From Gimesia alba (lineage in GTDB: Bacteria; Planctomycetota; Planctomycetia; Planctomycetales; Planctomycetaceae), in the NCBI RefSeq assembly GCF_007744675.1, contig NZ_CP036269.1, positions 1,999,501 to 2,063,500 of the forward strand: 64,000 nt of DNA. The letters are read 5' to 3'. Below, one piece after another: positions 43,661-53,014 of the stretch. A program made the translations under genes and the position numbers. The stretch's first letter is position 1. The number at the start of each line of letters is the position of its first letter. Under the pieces are notes generated by a model that ran no database searches, was not told the origin of the DNA, and was given only the letters and a program-made list of their open reading frames with translations.

Positions 43661-44653
43661 TCAGTCTTCAATTGTAAGAGATCGAATCGTGCCGTTCGTG
43701 TTGAGATTTTTGCCGAACGAGAGTGTGGCTGTGAGACGCAGGTCAGGATAACCGGCGATCGTTACCGTGGGCGGAGTTAAATATCCAGCACCTGGATTGA
43801 GAATCTTGATTTCGGTTACCTTTCCGTCTTTGATGATGGCTGTCGCGCTGGCAGGAGTGTGCTTCCAGAGATTCCCTCTTCCAGGCTGGTAGCGGTAATA
43901 ATTCGAGACTTCATCCAGCCGTTCGTTGGTGATGCCGTGTTTGCCCAATGCGTCCAGCAGCACTTTTTTATTCGCACGGGCTCTGGCTTCAGTGGGATGT
44001 CCGTTTTGTGCCGGTTTCACATTGCTGAAGGCATCTCGAAAAACTTGTGCTTCGACACCCAGCGCTGCAGCGATGAGGGCCACTGGTCGCCCGTGATCGC
44101 GGGGATCGGTTTCGTATCCGCCGTTGAACAATACAGTGCCTGCAGGGGCATTTGGGGAAACGGGAGGTCGTTCGGGACCTTCGAATCGATCTTCACCAGG
44201 ATGTGGTGCGGGACGTGGCGGGCGACCTCGTTCTGGACGGCGGTGATGGTCGTCTCCTGGTCTCCGCCCCTGTTCGTGTCCTCGTTGATGATCTGGTCGA
44301 TGACCATGTCCACGGTCGTGTTCTGGCCTGCGTCCTCGCTCGTGTTCTGGTCTGTGACCTCGTTCGTGATGTGGACCGTGCCCCCGTTCCTCTTCAGGGC
44401 GCGGGGGGCGTGGCAGTTCCTCACGCGTCAATTTTCCGTCCTTGTCCCAATCCAGTTTTTTCAGAACTGCTTCCGACTGTTCGAGTTCCTGAGCAGAAAT
44501 CTCGCCATTCTGATCGGTATCAAATAAACTCAGGATTGGATCGGGAGGCGGGGAACCCGGACGACCGCAATTCCGGTCACTACGTGATTTTTGAGATGAG
44601 ATACCAGTGGTGACTAAACCAGCGATGGCAACAAAGGCAATAAAAAACTTCAT
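43661..44653 (-). CDS. Secreted EF-hand protein with His/Arg/Gly-rich repeat
   Basis: 330 residues from the ATG at 44653 (AGGAGAG upstream). Signal peptide MKFFIAFVAIAGLVTTGISS. Two EF-hand loops in tandem, DTDQNGEISAQE and DWDKDGKLTREE (about residues 43-80), with the 1-3-5-12 ligand pattern intact. Then about 75 residues of degenerate hexa- to octapeptide repeats (units like ERGHRPEH, DRGHGHRPDH), and a C-terminal domain of about 150 residues with FNGGYETDPRDHGRPVALIA and GAGYLTPPTVTIAGYP. Calcium binding by the EF-hands is expected. The His-rich linker could bind transition metals or polyanions (inference). It makes long false frames on the opposite strand. Confidence 0.85.
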   Translation of the reverse strand: MKFFIAFVAIAGLVTTGISSQKSRSDRNCGRPGSPPPDPILSLFDTDQNGEISAQELEQSEAVLKKLDWDKDGKLTREELPRPPRPEEERGHGPHHERGHRPEHERGRRPEHDRGHGHRPDHQRGHEQGRRPGDDHHRRPERGRPPRPAPHPGEDRFEGPERPPVSPNAPAGTVLFNGGYETDPRDHGRPVALIAAALGVEAQVFRDAFSNVKPAQNGHPTEARARANKKVLLDALGKHGITNERLDEVSNYYRYQPGRGNLWKHTPASATAIIKDGKVTEIKILNPGAGYLTPPTVTIAGYPDLRLTATLSFGKNLNTNGTIRSLTIED

Positions 44654-44841
44654 CTGGATGACTCTCCTATTGGGGAGAATAGGGACTTGATTCATCACTG
44701 TTCCGCCAATGCCGTTTGCCGATATTGGCTGGAATAATGACCCGCTGCAGAAACTAACGGGGGCCGCGGGAGATCGCTACCAGTTTTTTTGAAGATTAGT
44801 TCAGAGAATCTAGAATTGGAAGCAGATTTGAAAGAAACCAG

Positions 44842-47800
44842 TCATTCGCTACCTTCCAGTGCAAACCAGGCCTGCATCTGGTAAGAGCAGTTGCACTGCG
44901 ATGATCCATCAGGAACGAGCACCAGACCGCCGGCGGGGATGGCGTTGATGTAGCACCCCAGGCGGATGCCACCAAAGTTTTCGACGCCTGCCTTACGGGT
45001 CAGGTCCACATATCCGAGGGTAGCCGAGCGGAAGACCATCATGTGTTTGCTGGCGGAGATCTGTCCGCAGCCATAGGAACGATCGAATTTGAAATCGAGG
45101 GGAGTCCCCGTCTTCAAGTTCCAGGCGCCCCCTTGGGCATAGATCTTGTCGCCGTTGATCACAGGATGTGACTGATATTCGGCTTTGATATCCCAGATCC
45201 GTTTGCCTGTTTTTGCATCGATGGCCGCCATGCGTCCGCCGACTTCAGAAGGGAGTCTGAAGAATTTGTGCCGGATGCCCTGATAGAACATCAGCAGGAT
45301 TTCGTGATCTTCGGAAACCGCGAGCTGGGTGCCGAAGACGTCTTGATCGTCTTCCCAGAGATCTTTGCCCGTTTTGGCCTGGAAGGCTTTCAGCTTGCCT
45401 TTGCGATGCACATCTTCCGGCAGTGGGGGATTGGGACGGCCGTTCCGTCTGGCTTCTTTGATGTGATCGGCTTTGGCGATTTCGCGGTCAACAAGATAGA
45501 CGCTGTTGTCGCCAATCGTAATCGCGTTATTGCGGATGGAGTATTCAGGTTGATAGGTCCAGAGCACATTGCCCGTGTTGGCATCGACGGCGAAAAACAG
45601 CACCGATTCATTCCGCAGCTTGAGTCCTTTGTAGCGCGGGCTGGTGTAATGTGCGTCGTTGCTGACGGTGCCATAAATCACACCCTGATGATAACCGAGA
45701 TAACCCCAGTTCTGATTCGGATCGTCGCGGCTGACCGGCGTCGAAATCTTTCGCACCAGCTTGCCGGTTTTCAATTCGATTTGATGGCAGAATGAATCTT
45801 TACAGACAAAGGCGTAGTCACCGCCCAAACAGAAGTTACTGCCGACTTCTGCTGTGCTGACATCATGGTGAATGCCATTCATGTCGATGAGATTATTTTT
45901 GAGTTGGTATTTCCAGAGGGTATGTCCGTTGTAGGCGTCGAGCCCACACAAACCATGCAGGCCGCCGACGACCATCACGCCCCGATTGACCAGCGGCGCG
46001 GGACCCTGGCCGTGACGATTGGGGATCTGAAAATCAACATCGCGATACCAGTACATGCGGAGCGGTCCTTTGACGATTTCGTCATCCGAGTTGACCGTGT
46101 TGGTCGAATTGGAATACTGGTGCGTCCAGCTGCCTGCCCCTTGCAGGTCGGCCTTGGTTTCCACCTCTAACTTTTCAACAGGTCCCCAGCAGAGCTGACC
46201 GCCGTACGGACGCTGAATCCGGCGGGCTTCCTGTAACAGAGCCGGACTCATTTCTCGCTCCAGCGACGCCGAACAGATCACCAGATTCGCAAAGTTCTTC
46301 GAATAGGGAACGTGCTCCGGATCCGCAACATGCACGGCGACACGTGAACCATACACGCCGGCATCAGCTAACATTTCGTGTGCTTCATTGGCTTTGGCTT
46401 TATCTGGCATGACCAGATAAATCTGAAACTCTGACTGCCGGGCCAGTGCGAGTGCCAGATTCGCATTCTCGGCTCCCAGGTCGACGCAGATCCCTGTTTT
46501 GACATCAGTCTTATTAGTGATGGCTTTTGCCGCCTGTTGATAAAGTGGACTGACAATGACCGGTTTTTCTGGGGCGTTTTGAGTTGCTTCCGGTGGTTTC
46601 GCATTCGCAAAGCAGCAGATCACGCCCTGGTCGGTGCTGGCGACGAGACATTCCTCGGCGGCCGCCAGTCCGCGAACGGTGCCTTCAATTTCGTGTGACC
46701 ACCAGGTGTTGGCTTGCGCTTTATAATCGACGCCGGTGACTTTGTTGTGAGAACCGCAGTACGCATCGCTACCGGCAATGATCACATCGGTGATCGTATA
46801 ATCCAGCGGGATCAGTCGTTTCTCTTTGAGCTGTCGGACCGATATCGGCGTGCCTTTGCGGTCGCGGGTTTTCTGGTCTGACCATTCACTGTAAACCAGT
46901 GACGGACCACTGCCGCGTAGAATGCCCCGGGGTGTTGCAGCCATCGGTCCGGTTCCCGGTTGTTGTGACAAGTCACCCGTTTTCTGATCAAACAGGCAAC
47001 CGGCGTTACAGAAAAAACGATCGGCGAGCATCACATCGGAACCGCCGCGCTGCTGGTTTTTCTGCAGATGATAATATTGAAATTTGCCGGTCGTGCGTTC
47101 GAAGGCCGCGGGAACTGCGCGCCCTGTGGGCATGAAAATCTGGTCTGCACTGGCAGCCAGATAACCCTGCGACGAGACGCCGCTTTTCGCACTCGCACCG
47201 CCATGCGGCTGATTCATGAGTAACTGTCCCGAGTCCTGATTGCTCCAGATGACCTCTCCGGTTTCCGCATTGAGGGCATACAGATAAACGCCATCCGAAG
47301 GCCAGACACCGGCGGCGAAATAAACCTGGTCGCCCACGACGACCGGGCCGCCTCGACCCGGCCAGTGTGAGATCAATCGATCGTTGCCCATGATGAATTT
47401 CCGTTTTGGTCCGCCCTGTTTTTTCCAGAGCAGGGAACCGTCTTTGATCGATAATGCATAGAGGTTGCCGTCATCGCTGGCGACAAATACGCGGTCCTTC
47501 CAAGCAGCCGGTGCAAAACGGATCGGGCCTTCAGTGAAAAACTTCCATTTGAGGACGCCCGTTTTCAAATCGAGTGCATAGAGTTGGTCGTCGGTCGAAC
47601 TGCCAAATAGCACCGTCTGATTCACAATGATCGGCTGAAAGACTTCGTCGAATTTGATACGCGTGTGTGTGGGCCAGGCAGGCATTGGTATTTGTTTGGT
47701 GCGATACGTCCACTGCAGCTCCATCCGTGTGGGCAGGGGATCTTCAGTAAAGCCGCTGCGGGCTGCATCGCCCCGATATTGCGGCCAGTCGGCCTGGGTC

Positions 47801-47856
47801 GTGCAGGGGAAGAAATAAAGAGCAAACAGGAAAAGAAAAGCCGGCAGGGTTTTCAT
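44842..47856 (-). CDS. Secreted PQQ-like beta-propeller protein with methyltransferase-like insert
   Basis: 1004 residues from the ATG at 47856, which starts a clear signal peptide (MKTLPAFLFLFALYFF). PQQ-type propeller repeats (YALDLKTGVLKWKF, YALSIKDGSLLWKK, YALNAETGEVIWS) fill about residues 30-420 and resume from about 600 to the end (CGLDAYNGHTLWKYQ, FFAVDANTGNVLWTYQ, AAIDAKTGKRIWDIK). Between them (about 440-570) is a Rossmann-like segment: TGICVDLGAENANLALALA matches SAM-binding motif I, followed by a DAGVYGSRVAVHVAD motif and LLQEARRIQRPYGG. This chimera is seen in planctomycete proteins; an exported SAM enzyme would be odd, so the segment may be structural. It is the last gene of the GntR operon. 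Confidence 0.85.
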   Translation of the reverse strand: MKTLPAFLFLFALYFFPCTTQADWPQYRGDAARSGFTEDPLPTRMELQWTYRTKQIPMPAWPTHTRIKFDEVFQPIIVNQTVLFGSSTDDQLYALDLKTGVLKWKFFTEGPIRFAPAAWKDRVFVASDDGNLYALSIKDGSLLWKKQGGPKRKFIMGNDRLISHWPGRGGPVVVGDQVYFAAGVWPSDGVYLYALNAETGEVIWSNQDSGQLLMNQPHGGASAKSGVSSQGYLAASADQIFMPTGRAVPAAFERTTGKFQYYHLQKNQQRGGSDVMLADRFFCNAGCLFDQKTGDLSQQPGTGPMAATPRGILRGSGPSLVYSEWSDQKTRDRKGTPISVRQLKEKRLIPLDYTITDVIIAGSDAYCGSHNKVTGVDYKAQANTWWSHEIEGTVRGLAAAEECLVASTDQGVICCFANAKPPEATQNAPEKPVIVSPLYQQAAKAITNKTDVKTGICVDLGAENANLALALARQSEFQIYLVMPDKAKANEAHEMLADAGVYGSRVAVHVADPEHVPYSKNFANLVICSASLEREMSPALLQEARRIQRPYGGQLCWGPVEKLEVETKADLQGAGSWTHQYSNSTNTVNSDDEIVKGPLRMYWYRDVDFQIPNRHGQGPAPLVNRGVMVVGGLHGLCGLDAYNGHTLWKYQLKNNLIDMNGIHHDVSTAEVGSNFCLGGDYAFVCKDSFCHQIELKTGKLVRKISTPVSRDDPNQNWGYLGYHQGVIYGTVSNDAHYTSPRYKGLKLRNESVLFFAVDANTGNVLWTYQPEYSIRNNAITIGDNSVYLVDREIAKADHIKEARRNGRPNPPLPEDVHRKGKLKAFQAKTGKDLWEDDQDVFGTQLAVSEDHEILLMFYQGIRHKFFRLPSEVGGRMAAIDAKTGKRIWDIKAEYQSHPVINGDKIYAQGGAWNLKTGTPLDFKFDRSYGCGQISASKHMMVFRSATLGYVDLTRKAGVENFGGIRLGCYINAIPAGGLVLVPDGSSQCNCSYQMQAWFALEGSE

Positions 47857-47966
47857 GGAGGCCTCTGAGCGTCTGGTTTTGGTAGGGTGGTTTGGTCGGA
47901 GTGTTTTGATCCGTTCATGGTAAACCATCGGGCGGGGCTTGTCACCGATAACCGCGAAAAATCGAC

Positions 47967-49085
47967 TCAATCAACGTCGAATTTGAACCAGCGAATCAGG
48001 CTCACGTTCTGTTCGTAGCACCAGAACGTGACGAACAGACTGCCATCAGACAGACGGGCGATGTGCGGGGCACCAAATTTGAGGGCAGCAAAGTTGGCAG
48101 ACATGTTTTCGACCGTTTTTGTTGTTCCATCCAGCGACTGATGTCCCCAGAGAGGCCATTGGTCGAGATTACTCCATTCTCCCTGTGCGTTGAGTCGGGA
48201 ATGGCAGGCCCAGAGCCCGGGTTGATCCAGCCGCCGATAAACGTTAAGCAGACTGCCGTCGTCGAGTAGACAGGGCGTCAACGTCTGGCCTGCTATTTGC
48301 GTGGAAGTGGGAGCTGACCACGAAGCCCCGCCATCATCGCTGAAGGCATAATGATTGGGGCGATCTGCATTCGCACCTTCATTATAACACCAGGCAACCG
48401 CTAGCAGGCGGTCGTTGGGTAATTCAATCACCTTCGATTCCCAGAAGATCAACTGGTCGTCGACGCTATACATGATATCGAGGTATTCAGGCCAGCTCGC
48501 CCCTTGATCTTTTGAAACGAGGGCCACCATCCGGTTGCCGTTTGGTAAATTTCCGTCCCAGTCGCGCCAGGTCGAAGTCGGCCAGAGCCAGCGTCCATCA
48601 TTCAGCACCGTGATCGGACTGCACATTTCAAATTCGGGACCGACCAGCGGAGGCGTGATCGTTTCCGGTTCGTTCCATGTCTCTCCCTGATCGCGGGAAC
48701 GCATCAACAGCAGTTCCGCCGGTACCAGTCCCAGCGTCTCAGGATTACTGAGTCCTTCATCAACGTGTGTGCTGCGGTCGTAACGAATCAGGTTCGCGAT
48801 GAGTTCGCCGTTCGGCGTTGTGGCAACGCGTCCGAAGGTCGACGTCACGCGGTCCGTTGTCGGTGGATTGAGTTGTCCCTGATGGTCCCACGTTTGCCCC
48901 TGATCGTGAGACCGCGACCAGTGTACCTGAAGGTTGGTCGCTTCAAACGCTTCGCCCAGTACATACGTGCTGACTAGTGTTCCGTCGGCTAAGACGGCGA
49001 CCGAAGGAAAGTAAGCATGCACACTCTTGACGTGCGGCTTCTCGTTGCGAAACAGGATGCCGGTTTCCAGTTGGTTGAGTGGCAT
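47967..49085 (-). CDS. BNR-repeat sialidase-like protein (no signal peptide)
   Basis: 372 residues. Four Asp boxes are visible (SHDQGQTW, SRDQGETW, SKDQGASW, SDDGGASW), spaced as in a six-bladed sialidase propeller. No export signal is apparent: the N-terminus reads MPLNQLETGILFRNEKPHVK. It is therefore probably cytoplasmic, unlike the copy at 31574. It may cleave an imported oligosaccharide. It starts 26 bases after the preceding gene and ends 110 bases before the PQQ protein. Confidence 0.8.
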   Translation of the reverse strand: MPLNQLETGILFRNEKPHVKSVHAYFPSVAVLADGTLVSTYVLGEAFEATNLQVHWSRSHDQGQTWDHQGQLNPPTTDRVTSTFGRVATTPNGELIANLIRYDRSTHVDEGLSNPETLGLVPAELLLMRSRDQGETWNEPETITPPLVGPEFEMCSPITVLNDGRWLWPTSTWRDWDGNLPNGNRMVALVSKDQGASWPEYLDIMYSVDDQLIFWESKVIELPNDRLLAVAWCYNEGANADRPNHYAFSDDGGASWSAPTSTQIAGQTLTPCLLDDGSLLNVYRRLDQPGLWACHSRLNAQGEWSNLDQWPLWGHQSLDGTTKTVENMSANFAALKFGAPHIARLSDGSLFVTFWCYEQNVSLIRWFKFDVD

Positions 49086-49111
49086 GCGCTTTCCTTGCTG
49101 CTGAGAATCGT

Positions 49112-50188
49112 TTACTTTTTGTGCTTCAGTTTTAAGTCCGCCAGGTAAATCGCGGTGATCGGTTTTCCGTTCTCGTCTTTTTCGTGGCTGGAGTAATAGG
49201 AGACGCGTGCCCGATCGGGACCAAGAATCAGAATACCAGGATAAGAATTATCGCCGCCGCTGGGTAGTGATGCAAATTCATGTAACTGGTCGTTTTTGAA
49301 CCAGTAGAGTGACGTGACGTACTTTCCGTTCTTTCGTTGACGACCGCCGACCAGATAGTGATCACCCCACTTGGCCAGGAGCGGGCCGCCAATATAACGG
49401 TCGAGTTGTTTGCGTTCCCAGTGATCAAAGGGAGGCCGCGAACGCATGACCCAGGCGGGGTTGGAGCCGCTGCGCCCGATCGCCAGCAGGTCACCGTTTT
49501 TTTCAAACAGAAACGCGGTTTCGTCTCCCTGTTTTTCGTTGAACAGACTGGCGGTTTTCCAGACGAGGCCGTCATCGCTTTCCAGAATCGCGGTTTCAAT
49601 GAGCTCACGATCTTTGTTGTCTTCGGTGAAGTTTCGAATGCGGCGACCACAGAGGTAGGCTTTGTCGCCATAGGCGGCGGCCCGCCAGATGTAATGGCCA
49701 TAGGTCCCTTCCAGCATAGTCGGCTTTGACCAGTTCGAACCATCGGCAGACCAGACCGCATATCCCAGATGCTGATTGATCGTTCTGGTTTTGGGGGGCG
49801 CGTCGCCGCAGTACCAGGTGCCGGTGTAGACAAACAGTTTGTCTTTGAAAATCAAAAAGTGCGGGTCGCGGACATCGCGTCGGGGAACGGAGAATTCATC
49901 CACCTGCTTCCAGGTTTCCGCGTCATCACTCTGCATGATTAGAATGCGAGAAGACGGAAACAGCATATGCCCACCCGGGCAAGTGCGGAAGGTGAGATAA
50001 TATTTCCCTTTGAATTCAATCATATCGGTGAAGGCATTATGTTCGCCGTTATCGAAAACTTTGCGGACGTTGGTGACTTCGACTTCAGGCAGGGAACTGT
50101 CTTCTCCTGCGGGGAGAGTAGAAGTCGAGAGCAGGACACTGATGAGCAGGGCGAATACAAAAATGAGTGAGGGGGCGCGTTTGAGCAT
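49112..50188 (-). CDS. Secreted BNR/GH43-like glycan-acting protein
   Basis: 358 residues with signal peptide (MLKRAPSLIFVFALLISVLL). Five-bladed or six-bladed propeller features: degenerate Asp boxes MQSDDAETW, WSADGSNW and LESDDGLVW, and HNAFTDMIEFKGKYYLTFR near the start, which resembles GH33 or GH43-type sialidases in planctomycete catabolic clusters. Catalytic residues cannot be assigned. First structural gene after the GntR regulator, 28 bases downstream. Confidence 0.78.
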   Translation of the reverse strand: MLKRAPSLIFVFALLISVLLSTSTLPAGEDSSLPEVEVTNVRKVFDNGEHNAFTDMIEFKGKYYLTFRTCPGGHMLFPSSRILIMQSDDAETWKQVDEFSVPRRDVRDPHFLIFKDKLFVYTGTWYCGDAPPKTRTINQHLGYAVWSADGSNWSKPTMLEGTYGHYIWRAAAYGDKAYLCGRRIRNFTEDNKDRELIETAILESDDGLVWKTASLFNEKQGDETAFLFEKNGDLLAIGRSGSNPAWVMRSRPPFDHWERKQLDRYIGGPLLAKWGDHYLVGGRQRKNGKYVTSLYWFKNDQLHEFASLPSGGDNSYPGILILGPDRARVSYYSSHEKDENGKPITAIYLADLKLKHKK

Positions 50189-50216
50189 GTTGTTGAACCT
50201 CGAACAGGGGAATAAT

Positions 50217-50930
50217 TCAGTTGGTTTCCGGTGGAGAGATTAATAGATATTTCAAGTGAGACCGCATCACGGAGCGGGCACGTTCGACGTCGCGATCCTG
50301 AATGGCGCTGACCAGTTCAAAGTGCTGCCAGATGATGCGCTCATTAACGTCGTCTTCCAGCACGGGCGATTCCCGGGCGGGATACGAATTTTCAAACAGG
50401 GTTGCCAGCAGTTTCTGCATATCGGCGATTAACGTTGAGCCCGACATCTTTAGAATCAACCCATGAAACTGGCGTTCGATTTCAATCCGATGTTTGCGAT
50501 CTTCGGGGATGCGGGCCGCCTGTTTGAATTCTTCGGCGAGTGCCGCCAGTTGAGTGATCTGTTCCTCGCTGGCATTTTTGATCGCCAGTTCAATGGCACC
50601 GACTTCGAGGGCATAGCGAAAGTGAGCCAGGTCGGCCAGTTTTTCCGGTGACCGGGCCAGCGAAGGCAGACAATTTGCCCAGACCTCAATCGGGTCAGGA
50701 TGGCGGACGAGGAGCCCTTTTCGTTTGCGACCTTCGAGCAGCCCCAACGCGCACAGCCGATTGACGGCTTCACGGGCAATCCGCCGCGAGACATTGTATT
50801 CTTCGGCCAGTTCTGCTTCAGTGAGGAAGAAATCGCCATCGGTAAATTCGGCGGACTGGATCCGATGCCGAATGCGTTCAGACAGATCCAGGGCCAGCGT
50901 ATTTGTCGGTTCTTTGTCTATAAGTGTCAT
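50217..50930 (-). CDS. GntR-family regulator (FadR/FCD subfamily)
   Basis: 237 residues from the ATG at 50930. The frame opens from 50993, but that would run across the predicted promoter of the divergent gene. Winged helix (ALDLSERIRHRIQ..., LAEEYNVSRRIAREAVNRLCALGLLEGRKR) followed by an FCD domain with FRYALEVGAIELAIKN, RQFHGLILKMSG and the C-terminal SVMRSHLKYLL. It heads the operon of two BNR proteins and the PQQ protein and is divergent from the FAD oxidoreductase, so it probably controls both directions. It shares only general FCD features with the GntR at 34347. Confidence 0.9.
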   Translation of the reverse strand: MTLIDKEPTNTLALDLSERIRHRIQSAEFTDGDFFLTEAELAEEYNVSRRIAREAVNRLCALGLLEGRKRKGLLVRHPDPIEVWANCLPSLARSPEKLADLAHFRYALEVGAIELAIKNASEEQITQLAALAEEFKQAARIPEDRKHRIEIERQFHGLILKMSGSTLIADMQKLLATLFENSYPARESPVLEDDVNERIIWQHFELVSAIQDRDVERARSVMRSHLKYLLISPPETN

Positions 50931-50958
50931 TACAATGGCGTTTTCAGGGTAATTGTTC

Positions 50959-50986
50959 TTGAAAAAGGGTTGCGGTAGATTATTAT
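50959..50986 (+). promoter_or_regulatory. Predicted promoter of the FAD oxidoreductase gene
   Basis: TTGAAA (50959-50964) and TATTAT (50981-50986) with a 16-base spacer. Each matches 5 of 6 consensus positions. The start would be near 50993, giving a leader of about 38 bases. Confidence 0.5.
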
Positions 50987-51030
50987 ATGGCATTTAATCG
51001 GTGTGTCAAATTCAAAGACGGAATTTCTGA

Positions 51031-52914
51031 ATGACGATCTTGGAAGACCATGTTCTGGAGTGTGAGATCCTCGTGGCAGGGGGCGGCATGGCGGGTTGCT
51101 GTGCTGCGATTGCTGCTGCGCGGTGCGGTGCCCGTGTTATTTTGTGCCAGGATCGTTCTGTGTTAGGCGGCAATGCGTCGAGCGAAGTCCGCATGCATAT
51201 TGTCGGCGCGAACGGGACCGGGCACTTTGATCGCGGCGAAGAACTGCAGACCGAAGCCCGTGAAGGGGGGATCATTGAAGAGTTGCGGCTGGAGAACTGC
51301 GTTTGCAATCCGCAACGCTCGGCATCGATGTTCGATCTGATTCTCTATGAAAAATGTAAAGCCGAACCGAATCTGATGCTGCTGCTGAATACTTTTGTGA
51401 CAGCTGTGAGATTGAACGGTGACCGAATTCAGCAGGCGATCGCCGAGCGACAGAGTACGGAAGATCGTTTCACAATCAATGCGGAAATATTCATTGACTG
51501 TACCGGTGATGGGCGGCTGGCGGCAGAGGCGGGGGCGCTGTTCATGGAAGGCCGCGAAGGACAGGCGCAGTTTCAGGAAAAACTGGCTCCCGAAACAGCA
51601 GACAATCAGCGGCTCGGTTCCACCATTCTGATGCAGGCCCGTCGGCATGACCGGCCGATGCCGTTTGTGGCACCGGAATGGGCTCGTTCCTTTAAAAAGG
51701 AAGAACTGAAGCTGCGACTCTACGCGACACCTGGCGAAGAAGAGCCGACACACGAGTACGGATACTGGTGGGCCGAGTGGGGCGGCACGTTGGATACGAT
51801 CAAAGAGAACGAAACAATCCGCGATGAGCTGCTGGCGATTGTGATGGGCATCTGGGATCATGTGAAGAACGGTCCGCCGGGGACACCTGCGGGCGATGAT
51901 CCATTTTCCGCAGCCCACTGGGCGCTCGACTGGTTCGGTTTTCTCCCCGGTAAACGGGAGAGCCGGCGGTTCATTGGTCGACACGTTCTGACCGAAGAGG
52001 ATCTGCTCTCGTCCCGCGATTTTCCCGATGCGATCGCCTACGGCGGCTGGTCGCTCGATCTGCATCCGCCCGCCGGCATTGATGCACCAGAAGAAGAACC
52101 GTGCACGCAGCATCCGGTGCCGCACCTGTATAATGTGCCTCTCTCCGCCTGTGTTTCTGCGGATCTGAGCAATCTGATGTTTGCCGGGCGGAATATTTCT
52201 GCGACGCATGTGGCATTTTCTTCGACGCGTGTAATGGCGACCTGTGCGGTGATCGGACAGGGCGTGGGAACCGCGGCGGCGTATGCGGCTCTACATAATG
52301 TTATGCCGGCAGACGCGATTTCGAATCCCGCGGTGATGAAACAAATCCAGCAGCGGCTCATACGCGATGATGCCTATTTGGTCGGGATCAGAAATGAAGA
52401 CAAAGCTGACTTCGCACAAACGGCGCGGATCACTGCCAGCAGCGAACAAGTTGGTTATGAAGCGGTGAATGTGATTTCAGGTCAGACGCGGAGTGTGCAC
52501 GGCGATCAGGGCGCACCACCAGAGCTGTCTTTTCCCGGCGGTCATCGCTGGATGTCTGAGCCTACGGACGGATTGCCGGCGTCGTTGCTGTTGGAATGGG
52601 AGACGCCGATTGAAGTGCGTGAAGTTCAACTTATTTTCGATACGGGCCTGCATCGGCATCTGACGCTGAGTCATCATGATGGTTACACCTCGAAGATGGT
52701 CTGGGGAGCAGCACAGCCGGAGACGGTCCGGGATTATTCGATTGAAGTCTTCGATGGTACTGACTGGAAATCAATGGTTTCTGTAACAGACAATTATCAA
52801 AGACGTCGTGTGCATCCAGTGGAAACACAATTGTCTGTGAGTCAGTTTCGTGTGGTGGTGACGGCGACGAACGGGATAGATCATGCCCGGATTTGTGAAG
52901 TGCGGGTTTATTAA
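51031..52914 (+). CDS. FAD-dependent oxidoreductase with C-terminal discoidin-like domain
   Basis: 627 residues. N-terminal FAD/NAD(P)-binding motif VAGGGMAGCCAAIAAARCG (about residues 14-32) followed by DRSVLGGNASSEVRMHI, the signature of the FAD_oxidored family (PF12831). FIDCTGDGRLAAEAG and FAGRNISATHVAFSSTRVMATCAVIGQGVGTAAA complete the FAD site. The last 150 residues (TARITASSEQVGYEAVNVISG onward) look like an F5/8-type-C (discoidin) carbohydrate-binding domain. No export signal is visible. Family members occur in glycan-use loci; the oxidised substrate is probably a sugar or uronate-like compound (inference). Confidence 0.87.
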   Translation: MTILEDHVLECEILVAGGGMAGCCAAIAAARCGARVILCQDRSVLGGNASSEVRMHIVGANGTGHFDRGEELQTEAREGGIIEELRLENCVCNPQRSASMFDLILYEKCKAEPNLMLLLNTFVTAVRLNGDRIQQAIAERQSTEDRFTINAEIFIDCTGDGRLAAEAGALFMEGREGQAQFQEKLAPETADNQRLGSTILMQARRHDRPMPFVAPEWARSFKKEELKLRLYATPGEEEPTHEYGYWWAEWGGTLDTIKENETIRDELLAIVMGIWDHVKNGPPGTPAGDDPFSAAHWALDWFGFLPGKRESRRFIGRHVLTEEDLLSSRDFPDAIAYGGWSLDLHPPAGIDAPEEEPCTQHPVPHLYNVPLSACVSADLSNLMFAGRNISATHVAFSSTRVMATCAVIGQGVGTAAAYAALHNVMPADAISNPAVMKQIQQRLIRDDAYLVGIRNEDKADFAQTARITASSEQVGYEAVNVISGQTRSVHGDQGAPPELSFPGGHRWMSEPTDGLPASLLLEWETPIEVREVQLIFDTGLHRHLTLSHHDGYTSKMVWGAAQPETVRDYSIEVFDGTDWKSMVSVTDNYQRRRVHPVETQLSVSQFRVVVTATNGIDHARICEVRVY

Positions 52915-53014
52915 TAATGTGGGAATCGGTGGCTGTTTTAGCACTGTCGGGCAAGCCGACAGTGGCACTCGGTGAGTCGATAAGCATAGTTTTTAAGCTG
53001 GTTTTATACGAAAA

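Noticed and set aside
43859-44613. Two long plus-strand frames (222 and 153 codons)
   Set aside because: They arise from the repeat-rich coding strand of the EF-hand gene, which has a signal peptide, ribosome site and EF-hands.
51163-52209. 348-codon minus-strand open frame
   Set aside because: Antisense to the FAD oxidoreductase, whose FAD-binding motifs are unambiguous. No motif in the antisense product.
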